A DNA stretch of 64,000 nt. Origin: Daphnia carinata. Lineage: Eukaryota > Arthropoda > Branchiopoda > Diplostraca > Daphniidae. The notes below the pieces were generated by a model. The model was not told where the DNA came from. It did no database searches and worked only from the letters and a program-made list of their open reading frames with translations. The position numbers and the translations under genes were made by a program. Below, one piece after another: positions 14,501-27,000 of this stretch. The stretch spans positions 5,990,679-6,054,678 of the forward strand of contig NC_081337.1 in NCBI RefSeq assembly GCF_022539665.2, given 5' to 3'. Within the stretch, counting starts at the first letter, position 1. Each line of letters begins with the position of its first letter.

Positions 14501-15340
14501 CTATTGAAAAATAAAATATAAAAAAGAAAAGTGAGGGGTAGGAAAAAAAATTTGAATTTCTATTCAAACATTGGCTGTTGGATAAGGCAGACAGCAACGG
14601 CTTGCGTGTGTGGTCGGTATGTATATAAAGCGGGCGTGTATAAAGGACAAAAGGGGATGGCGAGAGTAGAAGATGGTGACAATGAGAGACTTTCCCACTC
14701 GTGATCAACCTCTCCTTCTGTAACGGTGTAAGGAGAGGGGAGGGAAAAAAAAGTCGACGTCAACAAGAGCCCCCACGGACACGGGTAATGTGGTAGTCGA
14801 GTGAGGGGCTTGATGTCGTCTCTCCCCCCCCCCACCCTTTGCAAGCATAAGCGAAAAAAAAAAAGAAGGGAAGAGCTGAGGCAACTGAAGCTCTTTTGTG
14901 TCGTCAAAGAGATGCAACTCTCTTGTTACCCTCTTCAAAACTTACGGACCACCGTTCCACCCTCAACCTACCCCCTCCCCCCCCCTCTATGGCTTGACTA
15001 AACAAGCGTTGCAGGCCATGCTTATGTATACACACACATAAACCGTTATGTTGCAAAAGGAGCCCGGACGGCACGGGGGCTAGCGCAAACGCGGCCGCAC
15101 GGCAGACATTTAATATTCTAGAAGTCACTGGCTGTAATAACCCATCTCCCAAATCCCTTTCCCTCTTGTATTTATAGATCGCTAAAGAAAACGAGAAAAA
15201 AAATAAATAAATGGGAGGAAATGCTCACGCTCCAACACGCACCAGATCAAAGGCCTACTGCTGTGGCAGGATGAAAAAAGAAAAATACCCGAACAGGAGA
15301 GAAAAGAAGTCAACTAACTTTGGCAAACGATGATCAAACA

Positions 15341-15343
<3 letters not shown>

Positions 15344-15375
<32 letters not shown>
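15344..15375. repeat. T32 homopolymer
   Basis: Run of 32 T. It pairs as an inverted repeat with the A33 run 166 bases to the right (15542-15574). Confidence 0.9.
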
Positions 15376-15537
15376 CAAAGTTTAGTTTCTTTATTGCAGG
15401 TCGGAAAGAGACTTTTGGCGGCGGCATCTCTCTTTCACTTCAACGTCATGGAAATACACCGTCGGTTTTATATAAAACGTAACAGCCATCTGGTCGGATT
15501 TCTTTTCACTCTTTAAAGACGAAATGACTTTCGATTT

Positions 15538-15541
<4 letters not shown>

Positions 15542-15574
<33 letters not shown>
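15542..15574. repeat. A33 homopolymer
   Basis: Run of 33 A, one of the longest in the window; see the T32 run at 15344-15375. Confidence 0.9.
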
Positions 15575-15576
<2 letters not shown>

Positions 15577-16499
15577 AGCAATCCCGAAAAAAAAAAAACT
15601 TGTAAATCCCACAACCAACAAACACCTTTCTCCGTAAAAAAAAAAACTACCTTTTAAAAAATATTTGAAAAATGTACAAGAAACGCTAAAACCAAGTAAA
15701 GTATGGATACACTCATTTTCAAAGTTGTGCGATATTATCATTTCAAAAAATGAAAAGGCGCGAAAATGAGAACGCGTGTCGTTTCGTGTCCATGAAAACA
15801 CAAACGGCAGGACACAAGGAAAGCCGAAAGTGTTGCAGACTTCATTACCGGCAATGACTGGATGAAGGAACCCGCAATCGGTGGAGGAAAAGGGAGGATA
15901 GAAGAATGGACCGCCCGGAACGCGCATTCGGGCCGTTTCTAATGCCGCCTCACACACACACGAAAATTTAAAGGATAAAAAAAAAAAAAAAGGACGATCG
16001 AGTTCACCGTCCTTTTTTCTTGAGCCAGTAGAACTACATATAGATGTTACAAGTAGTAGCGACATTCCGAACAAGACGCTTGATCAAAAAGAGAGTTCCC
16101 GAAAGCAAGGGATTGCGTGGCTTCTGAAGCAATCATTTTTTTGCATCCCGTCTCAACCGATGCGGCACAAAAGAATATCGGCAGCAAAATAGCCTCGAGA
16201 CATTGAACGCGACATGGCACTTGTTCACAGCGTGCCATCCGAAAAAGAAAAAAACGCACCCTCCAAGATCAAAAGAGAGTTTTGTTGTCGTTTGTTGTGG
16301 CTCGGTTTTTTGTTGGCTTCTTGACGTATCTCCTTCGGCCTCCCTCTTAGAACAAAAATTCAGCAAAACAAGAAAACAAAAGTTGGCAGACGTGTGGTGA
16401 AATCCGAAGGAGAGGAATACGAAAAGACGACATACGACTAAGAATTCGGACGTGATTTTCCCACCGACCGGGTTCAATCTCAAGTATTAAAAGGATTGT

Positions 16500-16502
<3 letters not shown>

Positions 16503-16535
<33 letters not shown>
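16503..16535. repeat. T33 homopolymer
   Basis: Run of 33 T within the homopolymer-rich intron. Confidence 0.9.
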
Positions 16536-16540
<5 letters not shown>

Positions 16541-19322
16541 AGAGCTCCAAGGTGATACGACGCAGCCCCCTCAAGAGCCGGCAAATCGACCCAAACAACC
16601 GGAACTAATCGCCTTCTTCCCCCCTCTTTTTTTTTTGGTTCGCTTTCTTCATGGGCACAAGATTACAAACCAGCCGAAGAAAAGGGGTTGTTGTGTGCAA
16701 CACGACGATACAGAAAAGGAGAAAACAAAATAAAGATGCCCTTAAAATAATTAAGAATCTTCATTTTCGTAATAAGAGAACGAAAATAAAAACCAACAAC
16801 GAAGCGGAAAACAAAACTTTTAAAACCCAACAAAAACCCGGATATCATCAATTTTTTAGAAAAATAAAATATTGCCCCCCATTCCAGAATTCGTTTACAG
16901 ATTGATTCTAATTAGTATTTAATGACGCAACAGACAAGAAAATGATTGCCTTTTCAATTTACGGTTCGCTTTATACGAATATTGACCGCCGCTTCTCTTT
17001 GCTTTCTCACCTCCATTTCGGCAGGTGCACAGACGTGCAACGTCATCGATCGGACAACTGGACTTCATTAACATTTCACGCATCGCACTAAACACAGCCC
17101 TCGCTAGCCCAGAGAACCCATTTCCTGGACGAAAAGAAGGGCCTATTTTCTAAGCCTGCCACCTTGCCGCTTGATTGCTTTCTGATAGAAAACCATTTTT
17201 ATTCTCTGTCAGGCCGCAATCGATCACGCCTGGCTACGTCACAAACACATATATGAAAAGATGCAATTCTTTATGAAGGAAAAAAAAAACACACATTTTT
17301 AAGATTCTCGACAGCAATTTCAAATTGTGTGCACAAAATGAAAAATGACCAGTTCAGTCTTTCTCCAGCACGTCAATATTTGACAAGGGACTTGGGAGGC
17401 CTAGAACGATTTAATATGACATCAACCGCCACCAGCACAGGCCAAACAAAAACAGCGGCGAGTCGGGGAAAATAAGAAAAAAAAAGCCCCAAAGAGTCAA
17501 CAAGAAAAGTCAACCAGTTCAAAATGAAACGATTTTCTCCGTCAATATTCAAGAAAAAAAAAAAAAAAAGAGCGCGCCACATGCGCAGTAGAAAATACAG
17601 CAACATTATTATCATAGTATTTCTTCTTCTTTTTTTTTTTTCGAAGCATAAAGACATTGGAACGATATTCCCCCACCCCTCCTCAATCGAAAAAAAAAAA
17701 GAATTGAGAATAACTTATTCTTCTCCTCATTTCCTGGCTGTAATTACTAGTTATCAGTCTCGGTGAGCGATTGGAGTCTTGAGCATATTCACAAAACAAA
17801 ATGCGCGCATGGCCGGAGTAAAATTATGTATGATGGCAAAAGGTTTTTTTTTTTTCTTCTTCTTTCCCTCCGCCAGAGCAAAGAAGACGAACGAGTCGGC
17901 AACACGCTAAAGGCGGAGTCGAATATTTTAATGAGCTGTACCACAGCCCTGCTGTGTTTGTGTATAGCCAACAACAACACACACACACAAAAGACGTTCA
18001 TCGTCAGAACGATGGACGTTGGGATGAAAAAACACAGCACGTAACCAGAAATCGAAAAAAAAAAAATCCAACCCATTTGCCCGTCATCAATAATGTTAAT
18101 ATGGGGGGAGAGAAGGGAATATTTTGAACTCGATCAACACAATGTGAGAAGAGATGAAGAACCACGAAAAAAAATGTGTTTATCCATATCGATATGCAGC
18201 GCGTGCGTACAATTTTTTTTTAATGATCACCTTGCTATCGATACATCAAATTCCAGTCGCTTTAAGAGAAAAACAAGTTGAAAAAGACAAAACAGTCGAA
18301 ACTGGAAAAAAATTAATAAGACGAATGAACCGCGTTTTGTTATCACTTGTCCCCTCCCCCAACAACAAAAAAAATTCTTTAAACGCACAAACCAGTTCGA
18401 AAGAGTAATCTAATTCAATAGAGACCAGATAAAGATCAGGACAAAAATACAAAAGCTTGTTGGCTACATAGAAAAACAAAAATGGTGCGAACGGAAGCCG
18501 CGCACTCTTGGCAGTAATCATCTTTTTCATTTTCTACCACTTTTTTCTTTTTTTATATTATGAAAAAAAAAAATGGGCCGACGATAAAAGCGGGGTGCGC
18601 ACTCGATGGCAACGCTCCGTTTCACGCATTTAGAACTCAGAGCCAATGCCATCGAAAGAAAAAAAAAAATAAAAGCAAAGGTGACGTCTACTAAACAGTT
18701 ATTTCCTTTCGGTCTTTTTTTCTCTCTCCGTAGGACTTCCTAATTACCACTTCGGACTCATGAAAGAAGAAATAATACACAAGAAAAAAAATATGAAAGA
18801 ATATATCTTTCCACACACACACACACACAAAGAAGGGGGAGCCATTAAAGTAACGAAACAAAAAACGGGACTCTCCCGCCGCAGTCTCAACTCCCTCGTC
18901 TCTTTTCTCTATATAACCTCCTGGCGCTATTAAAGAGATCGTAAAAAAAGGGGGGGGGGGGGAATACAAGGTGGTCAGACAAAGAAGAAGAAATTCCCCG
19001 AGCTGCTTTCCAGAGGAAAAAAGTTGATACATAGAAGCAGACGTAAGAAAAAGAGAACCCGAGAGTCAGATGGAAGAATGTTCCACGGTCCAGAAATAAC
19101 CCTCCGTCTACACACCCCACCCACCTACTTCATCTTGTAAATAATTCAACAGGACAGGTGATGCCATAACTCGTAGAGATGAGAGGGTTAGAAAGTAGGG
19201 AAGCAACATCAACATGAAAAGAAAAGCGATTCAATCGACCTGCGGATTCGTTAGCTAAAACAACAATGCCCCTTCACGGCTGGACTTTTGCAGCCAATAA
19301 ACACATTGAAAATTGCACGGCA

Positions 19323-19325
<3 letters not shown>

Positions 19326-19353
<28 letters not shown>
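19326..19353. repeat. A28 homopolymer
   Basis: Run of 28 A, about 550 bases inside the intron counted from the ephrin exon donor. Confidence 0.9.
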
Positions 19354-19357
<4 letters not shown>

Positions 19358-19902
19358 AACAGATGCAATCGTCTTTTGTTTCAAAAAATAAAAAAACGCG
19401 AGTTTTTAAAAGATTCCGTAATGTATTCCGTCATCTGGCGCAACTTTGAGGGCCAACTGGTAGCCGTGATAACTTATTCATCATCGTAGACGAACCCCCC
19501 TCCACCCACCCCAGCTCCTTACTCTTTTTTTTTCTTTTCGAATCACTCGTACAGAGTTCCGTTTGATCTGTCGTAGGATCAATACTTTTTGTGCCTCAAT
19601 TCTCCAAGGGTATCTAACATTTAAAACGAGGCATCAAGAGTCACGCTCCACAGACGGCATAATACCACAAAAGAACGAGAGGGCCGTGTGTGTATATCAT
19701 CGTGATCGGACGTGAGTATAAACACATACGATACGCTAAGATGAACCGAATAAACAGAAAAAGAAAAGAAGAAAAAAAAAAAAAAGGCCTAGAAACGAAA
19801 TCAGCTGCCAGGCAACAAGTTTCCATAAAGGAAATTGCCATTGCCTGAACCACAAAGCAGAACACAACAACAACAAAATGGAATAAAAAGGAAGGGACTT
19901 AC

Positions 19903-20015
19903 ATTGGGTTGGTCGAGTTCCAGTAGATGTCGCTCAGCCGGTTGGCGGACGCGGCCGTCTGGCAGATCAGCTCAATCAGCAGCAACAAGAAGTAGATGAC
20001 CATTTCGGGCGACAT
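19903..20015 (-). CDS. Ephrin: Ephrin, N-terminal coding exon (signal peptide), partial
   Basis: Ephrins are cell-surface ligands of Eph receptor tyrosine kinases that guide axons and set tissue boundaries. The exon encodes 37 complete residues. It starts with MSPEM, continues with a strongly hydrophobic signal-peptide core and an Ala-rich cleavage region, and ends with the ephrin receptor-binding-domain opening DIYWNSTNP. The motif WN(S/T)(S/T)N just after the signal peptide is typical of arthropod and vertebrate ephrins. The exon ends with two bases of the next codon at a good donor (GTAAGT). The start chosen is the first ATG; a second in-frame Met follows four codons later. The remaining exons should lie to the left but none was found inside the window, implying a first coding intron of at least 19.9 kb. 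The short length is the main limit; a different secreted protein with a chance match is possible but unlikely. Confidence 0.72.
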
Positions 20016-20281
20016 TTTCTGTGGTGTTAATTAATTTCACTTTTTATTTCAGTTTTATTTCTTTGTTGTATTCTTTCACGAAAAAAGTTGTTTGTGTTCC
20101 AGTTGTTGATCTCTGTCGGATACGTTAACAGCGATACAAATCGTTTACAATTTTCGAGAATTGTAACACACGTCAGGATCTACAGCAGAGGGCCCTGGCA
20201 CCAAGGTTACGATGATAAAAGCACTGCCAGTTCATTGACACAGATATCCATCGGCACCATTAAAAGGACACACACATACAC
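20016..20281 (-). other. Probable ephrin 5' UTR with upstream splice acceptor
   Basis: On the minus strand a long T-rich tract ending TTTTATTTTCAG stops at 20,282, an excellent 3' splice site. The 266 bases that follow run into the ephrin ATG with no competing good donor noticed. This suggests the coding exon is exon 2 (20,281-19,903) and that a noncoding first exon and promoter lie further right. Confidence 0.45.
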
Positions 20282-22890
20282 CTGAAAATAAAACAAACAA
20301 AAAGATTTAATAATACGCAATGAATTCAAAGAAATATAACAATTAAGCGAGCGACAGTGTTCTGATTCATGACATTTTCATTAGACAAATGTTAAGTTAG
20401 AGTGAAAATAAAAGTAATTAATCATAATTATATTAGACGCGAAATTCGTTTTTAAAAAATGGCTCGACTGACGACTGTCTAAGTGTATGAAGAACTGTAA
20501 TGCCTGTTATTTGCGCAATTCAACCGCATGCAGAGTGTCAAATGATCCCTTTGCCACCACACATTTCTAGAAGCTGCTGATTTCCTCCATTTCTCTCGGT
20601 AACGATTTCCCAGAAATTTATAAACGGTCGCAGAAGATAAAAAACGAAAAAAGTGAGGGGAAAAAAATGATGATGAACCACAAAAAAAAAAAATTTCTCC
20701 CATTTTTTTCCCCAAGTCCCAGTCGCCTCTCCTGGACGCTGTTTCAGCCGCACGCTGGATATGAATCCGCCTGGCGAGACGATAAACCGATGGCCAAATA
20801 ACAGGGCTCGCGTGAGTGCAACACAACGCGCGCCGACCGCGAGCGAAAGCAAAAAATAAAAAAAAATAAAATGCCCTCTTCCTTTCCTTGTGTGTGTGTT
20901 TCAACTCTCTCTCGCTCTACTGGAAACATTAGCGGCGAGAAAGAATACCAGTACCTTCTAATTACAAATTCAACCCTCAATTGTGTGCGCCTCTCTCTTT
21001 AAGTGTGGGCTTCTCATAGTCTTCCAATCAACCCCCTCGTCCCCAAGAAAAAAAAAACGTTGAATTGAATTTTTTTTTTTTTGTAAGGCTTTCCTCGACT
21101 CGTAAATCATCTAATCAATGTCATCCTCAATTTAGTGAAAGAAACGGTGATGATTTTCTTTTTCCCCTACGCCAATGCAAACCAGTGGCTGACATGTGAC
21201 GGAATAACTAAGCAACAAATGAAGATATTGTCAAAGTGTTGGTAAGACGCACAAGAAGATTTCCTACACACAAAGATTGGCACCATTGCTTCTTTTTTTC
21301 TTTTTCTTAGCCCAGTCGAAAGTTTTCCACTTTCAGCCGAGCTGACATGAACTTTCAGAATAAACAAGTTTGGAAAATTCCCCTTCGATAAATAATCAAA
21401 AGAATACGAAAATACTCTAGGAGTTTGTCAGGAGATCTGGCAAGTAGATGAACAGCGCAGCATCAGAAAAAAGGAGATGGAACAGAGTAAACTAGATGTT
21501 TTCGTGTGTAAATAAATCGACGACTTTATACCAACCAAACAAAGAAAACCAAAACATGCAAGGTTTTCTTATCGAAGGGTTTGCCCAAATTCCCATCATC
21601 GAACCTCATCTCATGGCTCTTCCGTTCATCTTTTACTCTCCCTCTTCAACTTATTGATATTTTGCACACCCCATCTTCTAACTTGTCTGTCACATGGAAA
21701 AGAATCAACCAAAAAAGAAAACTTTTCCCAGCCCGCCCGTAAATCTTATTAACTCTCATTTTTTTTCCCCTTCTCGGTTGACATTTTTCAAGCCGCCCGA
21801 TTGTTTATACCGTTCAAAATATGTCACCAGCATCGTAAGAGAACCTTCAAAATAACCACACAGTGTCAAGTAATTTCCCTTTTAAAAAGTCCAACCGAAC
21901 GATCGTAGCCTCTCGCAGACGTGTGCGAAGTGTTGCGCAGCTTCTTCAAAAAAGAAAAGAGCTTAGAGGCTCTTCACTTTTCTTCGCCCAATGTTAAAAG
22001 AAAAAGTATTACATAGAGGAAGAAACCGAAGAAGGGCTGAATATAGAGAGGAGCTACAGACTAATGCGCGCATTCCCCATCAGCTTCTCCCGCTTCAAAG
22101 GCCTGGGGCTATCTTTTTTTTTTTTTTGTAAATATTCTATACCTGTTGGACGAGAAAGAGAGTCAAAATCCCCCTTAAAAAAAAAGAGTACATGTTGCGT
22201 AGCTGAAAACATCTCACCTGCTGCTGGCCCGTTCGACACAATTTCGCTCGAGGCTTGTCATTTCTCTATACCACCTTCTCTTCTGCCCACCACCCAAAAC
22301 ATCAACCTCCGTGTTTGTGTCCCGTTCTTCAAAAAAATAAAATGTATTCTTTTTCAAATTTAATCTTAGACTCGTCATCTTGTTGTTGTTCCGTCCCAGT
22401 TCGCGTTTGAAAAACCCTCCAGTCTTTTTCCCCGTGTGGTGAAAAAAAAAAAAGAACAAGAAAATCTTTTCGGGGATGGAGGGATCTGGGAAGATTGTAG
22501 GGAGGGCTTTATTAGGTCGGCTACAAGAGCGAGCAAAAGGTGATCTTTTTCTTTCTAGTCCCTAGATTTTGTCGTCTCCTTGTTTTTGAAAAAAAAATTT
22601 CCTAGATGGAGATGATCACACCGACATTTTTTTTATTATCCCTACTATAATATATTCCTATCGTCGGAAGATGTACCTTAATTAGACTTGAAATTCAAAA
22701 TCTTTCTTCAACAAAGACCATCAATTTTTAATTTCAAATGAGAGAAATCAAAAAAATAAGTGAGCATCGGCTTCCCTTCAATTTCTACAGACAAGCAAAA
22801 CAAAAATTTGTGTTTCAAATAAGGACGAGAAAAAGATTGACCCACGTTTCACTCAAGGCTACTGAATGCAACTGTACCATACGGTATCGT

Positions 22891-22914
22891 TACTACTACT
22901 ACTACTACTACTAC
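22891..22914. repeat. (TAC)8 trinucleotide repeat
   Basis: Eight perfect TAC units. Short open frames cross it on both strands (poly-Tyr or poly-Val) but have no family resemblance. Confidence 0.95.
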
Positions 22915-22980
22915 CGCACAGCGTACGAACGAAAAAGGAATGCTTCCATCACCATGCAAATGAGGGGACGCTGACCCACG

Positions 22981-23131
22981 AAAAAAAAAAAAAAAAAAAA
23001 AAAAAAAAGACTTAAGCAGGGTTGGTGTGTCGGTGAAGACCGGCACTCTTTCGCCCCGACCTAAAGCTCTTCCGTACGGCTGGAAGAAAACAAGAAGGCG
23101 CTCTTTCTTTTTTTTTTTTTTTTTTTTTTTT
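22981..23131. repeat. A28 ... T24 inverted homopolymer pair
   Basis: A28 at 22,981-23,008 is followed 99 bases later by T24 at 23,108-23,131, so the two runs can pair as a hairpin. Confidence 0.8.
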
Positions 23132-24000
23132 GTTTGTTTGATTGAAAATTCCCCCCCCCCCGTTTTCTTTTTGGTCTTCAGACAACACACAGAAACAAAA
23201 CCGAAAAATTCCAAACTATACCCACAGACACACACAACCCTGTCTTTTCTTCTTTTTCCTTCGTTTTTATTCTCTCTTGATCCCGGCACCCATTTGTCTT
23301 CTCAAAACCATTTGGTGGTCATTTGCTACACGGCAATGCAATCAATACCATTCCATTCCACGACGAAACATAAAAACCAGACAAAAAAGAAAGAAAGAAA
23401 AAGAAAGAAGGATGCTTTTTTTTCTCTCCCATCCTCCCGTCTAGCAGCCATAGCTCCCAATTTCCATGAATTTCTTATTTTTCTTACCCCTACCCTAAAC
23501 GGTGTTCTTCTCCACTGACGAATTTTTCGACCAAAAACCGTGAAACGAATGCAGACTTTTCGAAAATGACAAAAAAACGAAAAAGAGAAAAATGCAAAGC
23601 ACACACGTTGTCATAATACACTAATGGCTTGATAAGTTTTTTTCTTTTCGCCAATTATCTTTTACGTACCAGTTAATTATGTCACGTGGGGCCGAAAATG
23701 GCGCCTATTTTTGGGCGGGAAAGCTCAGCTGCACAATCCGAAATTGATTTTCCACACAAATTTTTGCACACACGAAATGATGGAATCGAGAAGAAAAAAA
23801 CTCTTTCGTCGATATGTTATCCAATCAATCAACGGGCACACGAAAACACACACTGGATTAACGAAATGAAAAATGAGACGCACAACGACGACACACTCAA
23901 TCACAAATCACTGTAACAAACTATACGAAAAAAATGGATTTAACGGCTCTCGTGGCACACGTAAATATGTGGCAGTTTCAAATAGAATAAATCCTCTGAT

Positions 24001-27000
24001 AGAAATCGAAAGAGAAATATATAAAATGTGCTCACTATTTTCCGATGGACGACGATAAGAGATACAACCTCTCGCTACGACTGTCGACTCTCGTCTGGAT
24101 ACACCACGCCGCCAGTCCTGCTCGAGCCTTCTCTACCCATGTATACTACGCGCCAATATGCGGTGGTTCTAGCCGCTGCATGTCTATCATGCGCGTCAGC
24201 CATTTTTTTTTTGTTCATCCCGATTTAACAAGCTCTAAGGATCGTTAGGCTCTTTGTAACAAGTATTTTTTTTGTGTTGTGTTTCAAATGATACGAAAGC
24301 AAATAAAGAGACCACATCCAACCTAAAAATAAAAAGCTGATTTTAAAACATGTCAGAGAACAAAAGAATTTCGTACGAATGCAGTGTATTAGTTCGATTG
24401 TTGTTTGTCCTGTGTGATGGCTGTTACATGAATATTGTCGTGTGCACAATATCGTGCCAGTTAAACATGTTTTCGCTGATTAGGTGTCGCCCCCATAGGA
24501 AATGATCTATAGTATTTTCCTGGTGAAGAAAAATTTCTCTTTTTCTATAGACTCGTAAATCTGTCTTTTCAAAGTCGTTTGGAGATTAATGATGTTACCA
24601 TTACAACTCGAAGGGGAACAGGAAGGGCAAAGTGAAGCAGTAGCAACCAATAGGCTAACAAGACGCAAAAGGAGAGGGCAACACACACAAAAAAAAAGAT
24701 GGAAGAAGTCGATGATGGTTGTAGCATGTCGAGTAGAGTTTTATCTTCGAAGGGATCTAGATGGTTTTGAACTATGACAAAATTGCAAATGAGAAAAGGC
24801 TTCCAACGGATTCCTTATTTTTTTTTTCAACGTCTCACGGAAACTCATTTCGATTTTCAGTACAACAACACATTACAATTTCGAATTGTCTTCCTTTTGT
24901 CTGTTGGTGTTTCTTATACGGATGTGACAGAACAGGTCAAAGGGTATAACACAACCAAACCATGCAGACACTCACCACGGACTTGTTTTCAGGGCGGCAG
25001 TTTACCCGAGGCGCCTTGTTCTAAGAAACTGGAAACAATCTGAAAACAAATTTTCATTTTTGTAATTCGGTATGTGCTACTGCGAGATTACCTGTGTGCA
25101 TCCCGAGGTTCGGGAATCACGGCGGAAAATGTTTTTCTGCGTCAATTGCCTGAACCGAACGGGGGTCCTAGCCACCGTATCACGCAACGAATCGTTCCCT
25201 GGAACAAAATAAAAGGAATTGTATTGACCTGTCACTTCTTTTTTCCTGCCTATCCATCTTTTTATTTTTCATGCAAAGCAGCAAAGATATGGGCAGAATG
25301 AATAACGGAAGAAAATGCGGGGAATGTTGAAGGCGTCACGGTACCAAGTACACTCGAATCTATAGCCATATAAACGATCGATCGTTGAAATCAATTCTTC
25401 TTCTTTTTTTTTTTTTTTTAAGGCATACAGATTTCTACGTTTTTCAAATCGAATCTTTTCAGTTCACGCTCGGTCGATAGCTTTTTTCATCACCACCCAA
25501 GGAAAAACTTTTTTTTTTAAATGCTACTTATTTAATGAAAGAAAAAAAAAGAGGCTTGGCAGCCATCAGCCAGAAGCGCTGGTTGAAATCGTGTCAATCA
25601 ATCTTATGGGGCATATATGTAGACTAGACTATACAGGGCGATCATGCATGCAGCTACTGCTATGTAGCCCTATGGCAAGCGTATTATAGCTAGTTAGATA
25701 TGTATGACGGCCCGTTGACAGCTCAAAAATAGGCGAACTCGAAAAATAAAAGAGGAAGAAAAAAGTTCTTGTTTGGTAGTAGCGAGTCAAATGAAAGCCG
25801 ATTTATTCTCTCTCTTTCTTTCTTTCTTAATATTAAAGCTTCACATTTAGGTTCTTGGCCTCCGTCAGGAAAAAGGGGAAATAAACCTCCCATTTTTGAG
25901 TCGGCAAGCCAACTGCTTCTTTATGGGACAAGGAATTTGCCGGATGTGAGTGCTTTTAAAATACCGATAAGAAGTTTGAATAGTTTTGCCTCTTTCTGGT
26001 AACCATGCATGTTTTCATTCCACCCGAATGAATGATGCTTCTTTGATGCCTCTTACCCTCAATACCGCTTAACTAAAGAACTCGAGGAATGATGAAGAAA
26101 AACACAAACGGAATCTAAACTAAACGCGTTTAAACAATCCTTTATATCAAAACGAGTTGTAACTCCCTGTTGTTTATACGATTCGATAGCAATTCAAAAA
26201 TGAACGCCAACTCGAATTAAATTGCGTCCACGATGAACCAAGGAAAATCTATAAGAGATAATTCTTTTTTAATTTTTTCATCATTCGGCTACGTGTCACT
26301 CAATTGTACTACGGCCAAGTGTTGCGTGAAACGAACCATGCGGCAAAGGAGTCGGCATATGTCGAGGGGAATTTTTTTGAATCCTTCAAGTCTTTCATCG
26401 GTTTAAGAAATTTTCAGCCCCCTCTTTTTCTTTTAATTCCATTCCTTTTCTACTGTGCTCTTTCTTCTTGGTTTGTTCCATTTTTCATTCTTCCTCCTGT
26501 TTACTTTATGTGAAAAATGCCCTGTTGATGGCGACATTTTTCTTTTATATTTCCCTTCGCTCTCCCTTTTTTTTTTGATGAATACCTCTACACACAAACT
26601 AAGCGCTCATGTGAAGGGTGGATGTAAGAATTGAAAAGTTCCGCTTTGAATAAAAAAAAAAAAAGCAACGCTGTTTGGGGAATCACGGTGTTCGTGATGA
26701 AACACATTTACAAGAAAAAGGAAAACTTGGCCGAAAATATGTTTGGACGAAGAAAATAGATAGTGATGGGTCAACACGGATGAACCGTATTATAGGCCCG
26801 TCTTCTTCTATATACGAAACGCGGAAAGACAAAAGGGCAGCTGCATATGCGGTAACTGACACGCGATGCCGTACCCATTAAGCCAGATTAATAACGTCTT
26901 GCGGACAAACCTTCTCGTTTGCCGGCAAAATAAATAACAAGACTAGAAAGTGTGCGATTGGAAGATGCCACAGGTGAAAGGCGGCCAGGAGAGGGGGGGA

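Larger units (their letters stand above)
1..19902 (-). other. Long ephrin intron, homopolymer-rich noncoding DNA
   Basis: This stretch lies downstream of the GT splice donor that ends the ephrin exon at 19,903, so it is read as (part of) that intron; the next ephrin exon was not found and is probably beyond position 1. It is packed with A/T runs of 10-33 bases every few hundred bases, C or G runs (for example G14 at 1112-1125, C15 at 3427-3441, C21 at 4349-4369) and dinucleotide repeats. Long open frames occur only because poly-A and poly-T avoid stop codons (Lys/Phe-rich translations); none resembles a protein family. No RNA gene was recognised. Confidence 0.6.
20282..24000. other. Noncoding, homopolymer-rich; candidate GC-rich promoter patch
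   Basis: No gene recognised. A/T homopolymers remain frequent. A more GC- and CpG-rich patch at about 20,715-20,850 is a possible promoter for the ephrin gene, but no core promoter element could be assigned. It includes a (TAC)8 repeat and an A28/T24 pair. Confidence 0.4.

Noticed and set aside
15391-16074. 227-codon open frame on the minus strand
   Set aside because: Dominated by poly-Phe from T/A homopolymers on the opposite strand; no family resemblance.
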